From assembly GCA_900556935.1 (NCBI GenBank), contig USQL01000082.1, positions 1 through 9,829 on the forward strand: a stretch of DNA of 9,829 nucleotides. The letters run 5' to 3'. The stretch comes from an uncultured Eubacteriales bacterium. GTDB taxonomy: Bacteria > Bacillota > Clostridia > Oscillospirales > Oscillospiraceae. How positions within the stretch are numbered: the first letter of the stretch is position 1; each line of letters opens with the position of its first letter. Position numbers and translations under genes: made by a program. The notes beneath the pieces are model-generated. The model was not told the DNA's origin, ran no database searches, and saw only the letters and a program-made list of their open reading frames with translations. This document shows positions 1-5,652 of the stretch, in pieces.

Positions 1-711
1 GCCACCGCCGTGAAAACGGCGACCATCACCCTGCCTGCCTACACCGCCGTGGGCATCTATAAGTATACCTTCCGGGAGACGGACGGCGGCACCGCCGGTG
101 TTTCCTACCGGGGCGAGGATATCCTGCTGGTGGTGACGGTGATTGAGCAGGACGGCAAGACCCGGGTGGCTGCCATCCATACGGAATCCGAGAGCGGACA
201 GAAGTCCGGCAGCTTTGACAATACCTATTCCGCGGGCGCTCTGTCCGTCAGCAAGCAGGTGACGGGACTCATGGGCGACCGGGAAAAGCCCTTTGAGGTG
301 AAGGTCACCTTCCACGCCCCGGCCGGGGACATGGTCAAAAGTGACATTTCCTACACGCTGAATGGCGTTAACACGGAGGTTCCCGGGGAAACCGGCTGGA
401 CCACCAAGGAAGTGACCATCTCCTTAAAGCACGGCCAGACCGTCATGTTTACGAACATCCCCTATGGCGTTACCTACACCGTGGCGGAAAGCGACTACAC
501 GGGGGAAGGGTATGATGCCCCCACCTACACCTACGGCGACGATACCCAGACGGTGGACAGCGCCTCCGAGACGGTGGAAATCGTCAACAACAAGGGCGGC
601 CGTGTGGATACCGGCGTTTCCCTGGACAGTCTGCCCTATGTGATGCTGCTGACCCTGGTCTGCGGCGGCATGGCGCTGCTGGTGACCAGAAAGCGCGTGA
701 ACCGGGAGTAA
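1..711 (+). CDS. Sortase-anchored pilin/adhesin, 3' part (5' end outside window)
   Basis: The reading frame is open from the first base, so this is the C-terminal 236 residues of a longer secreted surface protein. Two Ig-like modules are visible. The first (to about residue 78) has the FctA/Spy0128 pattern: GIYKYTFRE with Glu26, and FDNTY with Asn74. The second (about 80-200) begins LSVSKQVTG with Lys85, has YTVAES with Glu163 and ends EIVNNKGG with Asn196/197. This Lys-Glu-Asn arrangement in the family forms an intramolecular isopeptide bond, so one is predicted here. The C-terminus is a cell-wall sorting signal: VDTGV (202-206), a conserved SLDSLPYV stretch, a hydrophobic segment and a basic tail RKRVNRE. 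The signal departs from LPXTG but suits clostridial pilins. A class B sortase lies downstream and probably anchors or polymerises it. I am confident of the class; whether it is backbone or tip cannot be told from this part. Confidence 0.85.
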   Translation, partial: ATAVKTATITLPAYTAVGIYKYTFRETDGGTAGVSYRGEDILLVVTVIEQDGKTRVAAIHTESESGQKSGSFDNTYSAGALSVSKQVTGLMGDREKPFEVKVTFHAPAGDMVKSDISYTLNGVNTEVPGETGWTTKEVTISLKHGQTVMFTNIPYGVTYTVAESDYTGEGYDAPTYTYGDDTQTVDSASETVEIVNNKGGRVDTGVSLDSLPYVMLLTLVCGGMALLVTRKRVNRE

Positions 712-724
712 GAATTGTAAAAGA

Positions 725-737
725 GGGCTGTTAGAAA
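725..737 (+). repeat. Left edge of a dispersed repeat, copy 1
   Basis: The 13 bases gggctgttagaaa occur here, 14 bases after the pilin stop codon, and again at 9777-9789, 7 bases after the permease stop codon. In both places a CTG[C/T]CATTGC string follows shortly afterwards (739-748 and 9795-9804). A shared edge at the same position relative to two unrelated genes suggests a dispersed intergenic repeat. The two copies diverge after about 25 bases. Confidence 0.5.
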
Positions 738-770
738 GCTGCCATTGCACAAGCAAACCGTATGCGAACC

Positions 771-850
771 GTAGGGGCGGCTCGAACGTGTGCGGTTCAT
801 ACAAAACGCTCAGGCCCATTGGTTTCCGGGCGGCTGATAGCCGCCCCTAC
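771..850. repeat. GC-rich inverted-repeat element between pilin and sortase
   Basis: The 12-base arms gtaggggcggct (771-782) and agccgcccctac (839-850) are perfect inverse complements. A competing local hairpin pairs gggcggct (828-835) with agccgccc (839-846) across a GAT loop, and gaaccg (766-771) can pair with cggttc (793-798). The 712-924 gap holds no gene that I can support. Arms of this GTAGGGGCGG type are familiar as intergenic repeats in gut Clostridia (from general knowledge, not searched). In RNA the element could act as a processing site, or attenuate or stabilise transcript between the pilin and sortase genes. There is no T-run after it, so it is not a standard terminator. Confidence 0.6.
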
Positions 851-924
851 AGGAGCCTAACGGAATTTTGAGTAACACGTGCAATGGCATCAAGGACGGT
901 GGACATTTTGAAAAGGAAAACGCG

Positions 925-1680
925 ATGTGCAGGCAGATATTAAGGGTCGCAAACGCCCTGCTGGACGGGGTGGTGCTGCTGTGCCTCCTGACGGTGGGGG
1001 CGTATGCCGCCTACGCTCTGTGGGACAACGCCCAGGTTTACGGGGCAGCCCAGAATGTGCGGGCGGAAATGCTCCAATATAAGCCTGCCCGGGATGGGGA
1101 CTGGGGTACCTCCTTTGAAAAACTCCTGGCCCTGAATCCGGATATTTGCGGCTGGATTTCCCTGGACGGGACCGGAATCGACTACCCTATTTTGCAGGGC
1201 AGCACCAATTTGACCTACATCAACCGGGATGTCTACGGGGAGTTCTCCCTGGCTGGGAGTATCTTTTTAGACACCCGGAACAGCCGGGACTTTTTGGATG
1301 CCTATTCCCTTTTGTATGGGCACCATATGGAAAACGGCGGCATGTTCGGGGACCTGGACCGATACAGGGAGTCGGACTTCTTTGAAACAAACCGGACGGG
1401 AACCCTGGTAACCCGGGAAAGCTCCCATTCCCTGGAAATTTTTGCCTGCCTGCTGGTGGACGCGGGGGAGAAAACCCTCTTTGAGCCGGAGCGGTGGCAG
1501 GCTGGGATAGAGGGACCGCTCTCCTTTGCAAAGGACCATGCGTTATGCTGGCGGGAGGCGGCTCCGGAACAGGCGGAGGAAACCAGAGTTCTGGCGCTTT
1601 CTACCTGTGCTTCGGATTTTACGGACGCGAGAACGGTGGTTCTGGCAAGAATTGTGGAAGAAGAGGAGGGCGCGGCATGA
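925..1680 (+). CDS. srtB: Class B sortase
   Basis: This is a membrane-anchored cysteine transpeptidase that cleaves sorting signals and joins surface proteins to the wall or to each other. At 251 residues it has the usual class B length. It has an N-terminal membrane segment (about 7-32), then the sortase barrel with GWISLDGTGIDYPILQ, LYGHHMENGGMFG (catalytic His133) and LALSTCASDFTDAR (catalytic Cys228, Arg236). All three catalytic residues are present. The frame opens 19 codons earlier at a TTG (868), but ATG 925 has an AAAAGGAAA ribosome site a few bases upstream and starts just before the membrane segment, so I choose it. The gene lies between two proteins with sorting signals and overlaps the second by ATGA, so they are probably co-translated. 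The natural substrates are inferred to be the VDTGV and IPKTAD proteins beside it. It could be a pilus-polymerising or housekeeping-type class B enzyme; context favours pilus assembly. Confidence 0.93.
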   Translation: MCRQILRVANALLDGVVLLCLLTVGAYAAYALWDNAQVYGAAQNVRAEMLQYKPARDGDWGTSFEKLLALNPDICGWISLDGTGIDYPILQGSTNLTYINRDVYGEFSLAGSIFLDTRNSRDFLDAYSLLYGHHMENGGMFGDLDRYRESDFFETNRTGTLVTRESSHSLEIFACLLVDAGEKTLFEPERWQAGIEGPLSFAKDHALCWREAAPEQAEETRVLALSTCASDFTDARTVVLARIVEEEEGAA

Positions 1681-2285
1681 AAAAATGGTGGAGAAGCTTC
1701 CTTTGCGTTGCCTTTGCGGCGGCGTTTGCCATGGGCATGGGGCTTTCCGGGCAGGCGGAGGGGGCGGTCAGCGTTTCCATCCCCGTGACCATCGCCCTGT
1801 CCGGCAACATCCCGGCTCAGAAGGAAACCTATTCGGTGTATCTTGCGGCGGAGGACACGTCCAATCCCATGCCCGCGGGCAGCCGGAATGGGGGGTATAC
1901 CTTGACCGTCACCGGGGCGGGAAGCAAAAAAATACCGGCCATCTCCTATGACCGGGTGGGGGTCTACCGCTACACCCTCTCCCAGACGGCGGGCAGCAGC
2001 AAAAAGTGCGCCTATGACGGGAGGGGATATACCCTGACGGTCCAGGTGGGCAATGCCCCCTGGGGCGGGCTGGAGGCTTCGGCGGTACTATGCCGGGAGC
2101 CGGACGGAGCAAAGACGGACAGCGCCTATTTCTTGAACCGGTACGGGGACGGAAAGAAGGGCATCCCCTCCTCAATCCCCAAAACCGCTGACAGCGCCCC
2201 CGTGTGCCTGAGCTTCGGCACCGCGCTAGGCAGCGCCGGAATGCTTGCCCTGCTGGCGCTGAGGCGGAAGCGGGAAACGCGGTAA
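1677..2285 (+). CDS. Small FctA-like pilin subunit with IPKTAD sorting signal
   Basis: A 202-residue secreted protein. The signal peptide is MKKWWRSF followed by an Ala/Met-rich core, with cleavage near residues 27-30. One FctA/Spy0128-like beta domain (about 30-157) shows VSIPVTIALSGNIP, GVYRYTLSQT, YDGRGYTLTVQV and AYFLNRY. The tail has IPKTAD (167-172), a hydrophobic segment and RRKRETR, a sorting signal in which Ala replaces the Gly of LPXTG. ATG 1677 overlaps the sortase stop (ATGA) and has AGGAGGG 6 bases upstream, so this start is well supported. Asn154 (FLNRY) of the isopeptide site is kept, but the usual Glu after YTYT is Gln103 and no Lys sits in the first strand, so the internal cross-link may not form. 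Cys111 and Cys139 are exported and could pair. It is likely a minor or anchor subunit of the same fibre; the exact role is inferred. Confidence 0.82.
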   Translation: MKKWWRSFLCVAFAAAFAMGMGLSGQAEGAVSVSIPVTIALSGNIPAQKETYSVYLAAEDTSNPMPAGSRNGGYTLTVTGAGSKKIPAISYDRVGVYRYTLSQTAGSSKKCAYDGRGYTLTVQVGNAPWGGLEASAVLCREPDGAKTDSAYFLNRYGDGKKGIPSSIPKTADSAPVCLSFGTALGSAGMLALLALRRKRETR

Positions 2286-2288
2286 ATA

Positions 2289-2339
2289 ACACAGGCCGTT
2301 CTATGAGAGGTAAGAAACCTCTTGCAGAACGGCCTGTGT
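2289..2339. terminator. Long two-part hairpin between convergent operons
   Basis: A perfect 14-base outer stem, acacaggccgttct (2289-2302) with agaacggcctgtgt (2326-2339), encloses a 3x3 internal loop and a 6-base inner stem, agaggt (2306-2311) with acctct (2317-2322). It begins 4 bases after the pilin stop and ends 6 bases before the toxin stop on the other strand. On the minus strand the stem is followed by TTATTT, so it best fits as terminator of the toxin operon. On the plus strand the downstream sequence is only weakly T-rich. A bidirectional role is likely from its position. Confidence 0.7.
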
Positions 2340-2344
2340 GCTGC

Positions 2345-2680
2345 TTAAAAGGAATGAAAGGAACTGTTTACCAGCTGCGTGTCAATATCCCGACCGCCGT
2401 ATAGAACCCGCATTACGGTGACCAGGGCACTACCGGAATCCGGAATATAAAACACCAGGTATTTGTCCACCGGCATCATTCGCAGATTTCGTGTTTCCCA
2501 TTTTGCGTTGTCATAAATACGGAAACGTTCCGGCATTTGGCTGAGGGAGGCAATTGCTTCTTCCAGACGCGCAAGCTGTCCAGACGCGTTTTGAACAGAT
2601 AGAAGATTGACGGCAATATACCTGAAAATCTCTCTTAAATCCTCCTGCGCTTGATGTGTCAGCGTTATTTGGTAGGTCAT
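2345..2680 (-). CDS. ParE/RelE-superfamily toxin of a type II toxin-antitoxin pair
   Basis: A 111-residue small basic protein of the ParE/RelE fold: an N-terminal strand TYQITLTHQAQEDL, helices with EIFRYIAVNL and RLEEAIASLSQMPERF, then NLRMMPVDKYLVFYI and the C-terminal strand VMRVLYGGRD (90-98). The pattern with RVLYGGRD near the end resembles the ParE/plasmid-stabilisation branch more than canonical E. coli RelE. Family members act in the cytosol, either on ribosome-bound mRNA (RelE) or on DNA gyrase (ParE); the sequence alone does not decide which. Its ATG overlaps the antitoxin stop (ATGA) and an AAGGAA site lies 8 bases upstream, typical translational coupling in such modules. The length is normal and no disruption is seen, so it is probably functional. 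Confidence 0.9.
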   Translation of the reverse strand: MTYQITLTHQAQEDLREIFRYIAVNLLSVQNASGQLARLEEAIASLSQMPERFRIYDNAKWETRNLRMMPVDKYLVFYIPDSGSALVTVMRVLYGGRDIDTQLVNSSFHSF

Positions 2681-2979
2681 ATGTCGAATTCCTTACGAAT
2701 GTCAGCAAAAGCCTGTTCCATCGGTACGGTGCGGCCTGCCTGAATGTCGGAATAGCCCTTTTCCAACTCCGCGTCCAATTGCGCGGGGGTCATGCGGCTG
2801 ATGTCCAGGGGATGCTCCGGCAGCTTTACCGTAAAGGGCAAACCGTTGTTGAGAATAATCTGTTTATAAAACATGGTAATGGCGTTGGATGCCGGAATGC
2901 CCAGTGCGGACAGAATTTGCTCTGCCTGCTCTTTCACGTCCGGTTCGATTCGTACGTAGAGGTTTGCGGATTTGGCCAT
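2677..2979 (-). CDS. RelB/DinJ-family antitoxin
   Basis: A 100-residue protein with an N-terminal ribbon-helix-helix dimerisation and DNA-binding region (about 5-50: NLYVRIEPDVKEQAEQIL, LGIPASNAITMFYKQII) and a C-terminal tail (LPFTVKLPEHPLD onwards) of the kind that wraps and neutralises the toxin. This is the RelB/DinJ pattern. The frame is open to 3051, but ATG 2979 has a strong AAAGGAG site 8 bases upstream and starts the conserved MAKSANLYVRI segment, so the longer version is rejected. It overlaps the toxin by ATGA. It is expected to repress its own promoter, whose -35/-10 spacer holds a palindrome. The order antitoxin then toxin is standard. Confidence 0.92.
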   Translation of the reverse strand: MAKSANLYVRIEPDVKEQAEQILSALGIPASNAITMFYKQIILNNGLPFTVKLPEHPLDISRMTPAQLDAELEKGYSDIQAGRTVPMEQAFADIRKEFDI

Positions 2980-3022
2980 ATAGAAAACTCCTTTCAGGGT
3001 ATGTATCTCTATTCTGACCTTT

Positions 3023-3051
3023 ATTATACACGAATGTGCGCACAAAAGCAA
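3023..3051 (-). promoter_or_regulatory. Toxin-antitoxin promoter with embedded operator palindrome
   Basis: Read on the minus strand: TTGCTT (3051-3046), a 17-base spacer, then a perfect TATAAT (3028-3023), 44 bases before the antitoxin ATG. The spacer contains the perfect 10-base palindrome tgtgcgcaca (3035-3044), well placed for repression by the antitoxin or the toxin-antitoxin complex. The -35 begins only 7 bases past the stop of the upstream LytTR regulator and no terminator intervenes, so read-through from that operon is also possible. Confidence 0.82.
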
Positions 3052-3057
3052 TACGTT

Positions 3058-3792
3058 TTATTTCCAAACGGAGCGCTGCAAATAGCCGTAGAAAGCCTTG
3101 CGGGTGCTTTGGGTGTAGACACGGCTGATGGGGATTTGCTCGTCGGTTTTCATCAGGAAGCTGCGGACGTTCAGGGCCGCTACGTGGCTCAGGTTTACGG
3201 CGTAGCTCACGTGGCACCGGCAGAGGAGGCCGCGGCAAGGCTGGGAGAGAAGCTCGTCCAGCTTCTGGCGGGTGCGGATGGTTTTGCCGGAGAGCAGGTG
3301 GATATAGGTCACGTGGTCCTTTCGCTCCAGATAGAGGACGGCGGACAGCCCCAGCTCCAGGGGCACCCGGTTGGACAGCACCGAAAGGGTCTGCCCGTCG
3401 CCCGCGCTGAGCTGGGCCATGGCCCGGAGGAGGAACTTGGGCAGCTGGGTTTCCAGCTGGTCTTTGAGAACCATGCCCAGGTGGGGCACGTCGTATACGT
3501 CGCTGACGTACTGGGGGTAGCCGCTGACGAAAATAATCTGGCACGCGGGGCACCGGGTCAGCAGGGTACGGGCCAGGGAGATGCCGTTTTCCTGCCGCAG
3601 CCGGATGTCCAGCACCGCAATGTGCAGGGGGAGCGCAGGGTCCGGAAGGGCGTCGGGGCTGGTGGAGCAGTGGAAGACGGCGTTGTATTCCGGCAGCAGC
3701 GCCTGTTGGCTCAGGGCCAGCAGCCGGTCCAGCACCGGGGGCTCGTCGTCGCACAGGAAGACATTCCACTTCCGGGGAAGATCATTGGGCAT
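3058..3792 (-). CDS. LytTR-family response regulator (AgrA/VirR-like)
   Basis: A 244-residue regulator. The receiver domain (about 9-125) has the acidic pair Asp15-Asp16, phospho-acceptor Asp62 in IAVLDIRL, Ser90 in IIFVSGY and Lys110; Lys110 is followed by Asp instead of the common Pro. The LytTR DNA-binding domain (about 133-240) shows LSAVLYLERKDHVTYIH, CRCHVSYAVNLSHV and IPISRVY, the usual AgrA/LytR family landmarks. It should bind direct repeats upstream of its targets when phosphorylated. ATG 3792 has GGAAGGAG upstream and lies within the last bases of the kinase gene (11-base overlap), so kinase and regulator are translationally coupled. No AgrB/AgrD pair or obvious target gene lies beside it. 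The family is certain; the regulon is unknown. Confidence 0.92.
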   Translation of the reverse strand: MPNDLPRKWNVFLCDDEPPVLDRLLALSQQALLPEYNAVFHCSTSPDALPDPALPLHIAVLDIRLRQENGISLARTLLTRCPACQIIFVSGYPQYVSDVYDVPHLGMVLKDQLETQLPKFLLRAMAQLSAGDGQTLSVLSNRVPLELGLSAVLYLERKDHVTYIHLLSGKTIRTRQKLDELLSQPCRGLLCRCHVSYAVNLSHVAALNVRSFLMKTDEQIPISRVYTQSTRKAFYGYLQRSVWK

Positions 3793-4666
3793 TCACGGCA
3801 GCTCCTTCCGGTTGATTTTGCAGGGGGAGGCACAAAAAGACCTGGAACGCGCGGTCCGCGTACTCGGTGTCCAGGGTGCCGCCATACTTGGAGGCGATGG
3901 TCCCAAGAATCCCCAGGCCCAGCCCGTGGGCCCGCAGGGGGTCGTTTCCGTGGCTTCTGGCGGGCTTTCCCGCCGGGTTTTTGCAGGAGACCGTCAGGCA
4001 GTTCCCACGGACCAGGGCCTGGAGGTCGATTCCTTTGTTTTCCGCGCCGCTTTCCAGAACGCCCTGGATGCTGTTGTCCAATAGGTTCGAAAAAATGCTG
4101 CACAGGTGGGCGCTTTCAATGGGCATTTCCGGGGGAAGCTCCGTATTGATGGAAAGGGCGATGCCCTTCTCTCGGTAGACCCGTTCCTTGTGGGAGAGTA
4201 CCGCGTCCACCGTCAGGTTGCTGCTGAACCGGGGGCCCACCCGGGAGCCCAGGCTGCTTTGCACCTGGCCCAGCTGCTGGCGGGCAAGCCCCGTTTCCCC
4301 GGAATCCATCAGATGGTAGGCGGCCTGGAGCTGGTTGTTGAGGTCGTGGCGGATTTGATTCACTGTGAGAATGCTCTCCTGCAATTGCCGGTAGTAGTCG
4401 GTCTGAACGTCCAGCTGCTCGTTGGCCATGCGCACCTGCTGGCGCAGCACCTCGCTTTGCTGGACCTTCCACATGCCGAAGACGAACACCACGTCCGCGA
4501 CGATGGACAGCAGCACCCCAAAAGCATAGGTCTGCTGGGTGTCGCCAATGCCGCCTACATAGGTAATGAGCCTGTTGATCACGTTCATGAGAATGATCTG
4601 GCTGATGGGGATGGGAAGGAAAAACAGTTGGCGCTGCAGGCCTTTTTTGAAAAGTCGGTATAACAC
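3782..4666 (-). CDS. AgrC-like sensor histidine kinase, N-terminally short
   Basis: A 294-residue HPK10-type kinase. From the N-terminus it has two possible membrane segments (about 13-36 and 46-66), a coiled linker (70-100), the dimerisation helix with QIRHDLNNQLQAAYHL (phospho-acceptor His107), and a GHKL ATPase domain with SNLLDNSIQGV (Asn194/Asn198) and HGLGLGILGTIASKYGG (about 247-263). It should phosphorylate the LytTR regulator that overlaps its 3' end. Typical AgrC-like kinases have five to seven membrane segments and 400 or more residues, so the peptide-sensing part is largely absent. The assigned GTG start (4666) has no visible ribosome site, an in-frame TAG lies at 4708-4706, and the only nearby ATG is at 4588. 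The start is therefore uncertain and the gene may be a 5'-truncated remnant. The catalytic core is intact. Confidence 0.8.
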   Translation of the reverse strand: MLYRLFKKGLQRQLFFLPIPISQIILMNVINRLITYVGGIGDTQQTYAFGVLLSIVADVVFVFGMWKVQQSEVLRQQVRMANEQLDVQTDYYRQLQESILTVNQIRHDLNNQLQAAYHLMDSGETGLARQQLGQVQSSLGSRVGPRFSSNLTVDAVLSHKERVYREKGIALSINTELPPEMPIESAHLCSIFSNLLDNSIQGVLESGAENKGIDLQALVRGNCLTVSCKNPAGKPARSHGNDPLRAHGLGLGILGTIASKYGGTLDTEYADRAFQVFLCLPLQNQPEGAAVNAQ

Positions 4667-4681
4667 AAAAGTCGGGATAAC
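4650..4681. repeat. 17-base-period tandem repeat at the kinase start
   Basis: aaaagtcggtataac (4650-4664) is repeated as aaaagtcgggataac (4667-4681) with one mismatch. The repeat spans the assigned GTG start codon of the kinase. It may be a simple tandem duplication or a pair of protein-binding half-sites; a LytTR site would normally be spaced about 21 bases centre to centre, so the fit to the adjacent regulator is poor. Confidence 0.65.
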
Positions 4682-4684
4682 TAC

Positions 4685-4708
4685 TAGTATCCGGAATTCT
4701 GGATACTA
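4685..4708. repeat. 24-base near-palindrome upstream of the kinase
   Basis: The segment is symmetric about 4696/4697 (arms tagtatccggaa and ttctggatacta) with a single mismatched pair that becomes a G-U pair in plus-strand RNA. It lies upstream of the kinase start and could be an operator or part of a mobile-repeat end. Confidence 0.6.
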
Positions 4709-4720
4709 CGGGCAAGCAAT

Positions 4721-4740
4721 GCATCTGTATATACAAATGC
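4721..4740. repeat. 20-base near-palindrome
   Basis: gcatctgtatatacaaatgc is symmetric apart from one pair, which is a G-U wobble in minus-strand RNA. It directly abuts the terminator-like hairpin at 4741-4782 and follows the palindrome at 4685-4708. Its function is not evident. Confidence 0.55.
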
Positions 4741-4782
4741 GAAAAACCATCCATTCCGCCTTCACGGAACGAATGGTTTTTC
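4741..4782. terminator. Rho-independent terminator-like hairpin with A/T tracts on both sides
   Basis: Arms 4741-4758 and 4765-4782 pair over 18 positions around the loop ccttca, with GAAAAACC at one end and GGTTTTTC at the other, so each strand ends its stem in a T-run. The two non-matching pairs are both G-U wobbles in minus-strand RNA, which gives an unbroken helix on that strand. No supported gene ends next to it on either strand, which is unusual for a terminator. It may insulate the two divergent operons or belong to a small repeat element. Confidence 0.65.
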
Positions 4783-4840
4783 TGCTTGTTGAGGCGCTGC
4801 CCCAAACCCCGGTGAACGCAGTCCTTCGGGTTGCAGCTGC

Positions 4841-4858
4841 GCGATTCTCATGAATCGC
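4841..4858. other. Short inverted repeat in the divergent intergenic region
   Basis: gcgattc (4841-4847) and gaatcgc (4852-4858) pair around tcat. It lies 33 bases upstream of the -35 of the next operon and could be an operator or a stem-loop. The stretch 4783-4840 holds nothing else that I can support. Confidence 0.4.
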
Positions 4859-4890
4859 TTAAGAACACTGCCCTTCTTTTGACAACAGGC

Positions 4891-4919
4891 TTGTTTTCCG
4901 CCCACTTCCGAAATATAAT
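4891..4919 (+). promoter_or_regulatory. Promoter of the OmpR-type two-component operon
   Basis: TTGTTT (4891-4896), a 17-base spacer and a perfect TATAAT (4914-4919) lie 38 bases before the regulator ATG. A perfect -35 consensus TTGACA is also present at 4879-4884, but its 29-base distance from the TATAAT is too long for direct use. The near-palindrome aacaggcttgtt (4884-4895) overlaps the working -35 and could be an operator. Confidence 0.7.
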
Positions 4920-4957
4920 GGAAAAAAGCCAATCAACGGATGGAGAAAGGGAACAAC

Positions 4958-5644
4958 ATGAAGAGGATCTTATTGCTGGAAGATGATTTGAGTTTGGTAA
5001 ACGGTCTGTCCTTTGTCTTCAAAAAGCAGGGATTTGAAACGGATATTGCCAGAACCCTTCGGGAGGCGGAGGCCTTTTGGGCAGTTGGGAAATACGATCT
5101 GCTGGTTCTGGATGTTTCCCTGCCGGACGGTACCGGCTTCGGCTTCTGCGAAAAGGTGCGGCAGTCTTCCAAGGTTCCCATTATTTTTCTGACTGCCTCC
5201 GACGAGGAAACCAGTATTATCATGGGGCTGGACATGGGCGGGGACGATTACATCACCAAGCCCTTCAAGCTGGGGGTATTGATTTCCCGGATGAACGCCC
5301 TGCTGCGGCGGGCCAAGGACTTTGGAGTGGCAGATACGGTGCTGGAATCCAACGGAATCACCGTTCAGCTTCTCCAAGGGCAGGCGTACAAAAAAGGGGA
5401 GCTTTTAGACTTAAGTGCGGGAGAATACAAGCTCCTGTGCCTGTTTATGCGCAACCCCAACGCGGTGCTTTCCAAGGAGCAGATTCTGGAAAAGCTGTGG
5501 GACTGCGAGGGGAACTTTATCGACGGCAGCGCCCTCACCGTGTACATCCGTCGTCTTCGCATCAAGGTGGAGGATAACCCCAGCCAGCCCCAAATGCTCC
5601 TGACCGTCCGGGGTATGGGCTACAAGTGGAATGTGATTTGCTGA
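4958..5644 (+). CDS. OmpR/PhoB-family response regulator
   Basis: A 228-residue transcription regulator. The receiver domain (1-115) has Glu8-Asp9-Asp10, phospho-acceptor Asp52 (LLVLDVSLPDG), Thr79 (IIFLTAS) and Lys101 in DDYITKPF. The winged-helix domain (about 130-226) shows LDLSAGEYKLL, LSKEQILEKLWD, the recognition-helix segment TVYIRRLRIKVED and VRGMGYKW. Every phosphotransfer residue is present. The frame has an earlier ATG (4940), but ATG 4958 is preceded by GAGAAAGGG at good distance and begins the conserved MKRILLLEDD, so it is preferred. Its kinase partner starts 8 bases after its stop. In similar regulator-kinase-ABC clusters the regulator activates the transporter genes; the repeat at 6698-6719 is a candidate site here. 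Confidence 0.95.
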   Translation: MKRILLLEDDLSLVNGLSFVFKKQGFETDIARTLREAEAFWAVGKYDLLVLDVSLPDGTGFGFCEKVRQSSKVPIIFLTASDEETSIIMGLDMGGDDYITKPFKLGVLISRMNALLRRAKDFGVADTVLESNGITVQLLQGQAYKKGELLDLSAGEYKLLCLFMRNPNAVLSKEQILEKLWDCEGNFIDGSALTVYIRRLRIKVEDNPSQPQMLLTVRGMGYKWNVIC

Positions 5645-5652
5645 GGTGGACT

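Noticed and set aside
771..850. Rho-independent terminator after the pilin gene
   Set aside because: The stem is GC-rich but no T-run follows on the plus strand; it fits an intergenic repeat better.
2656..4149. Long plus-strand open frame (497 codons) across the minus-strand genes
   Set aside because: The opposite strand encodes an antitoxin, a LytTR regulator and a kinase with clear motifs. The long frame is an antisense effect of their GC-rich codons and has no ribosome site or recognisable domain.
4650..4681. A 17-base duplication causing a frameshift at the kinase start
   Set aside because: Removing one copy puts consecutive TAG codons immediately upstream in the kinase frame, so it does not restore a longer N-terminus.
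4650..4681. LytTR (AgrA-type) binding site made by the tandem repeat
   Set aside because: The period is 17 bases, not about 21, and the half-sites do not resemble the ACAGTTAAG-type consensus.
4116..4805. Minus-strand open frame of 229 codons overlapping the kinase 5' region
   Set aside because: It lies out of frame with the kinase core, its product is rich in Pro/His/Gly/Ala with no domain pattern, and the kinase frame carries clear H-, N- and G-box motifs over the same bases.
4783..4957. Small gene or AgrD-like signal peptide in the divergent intergenic region
   Set aside because: No short frame here has a start with ribosome site plus an amphipathic leader and Cys-containing core.
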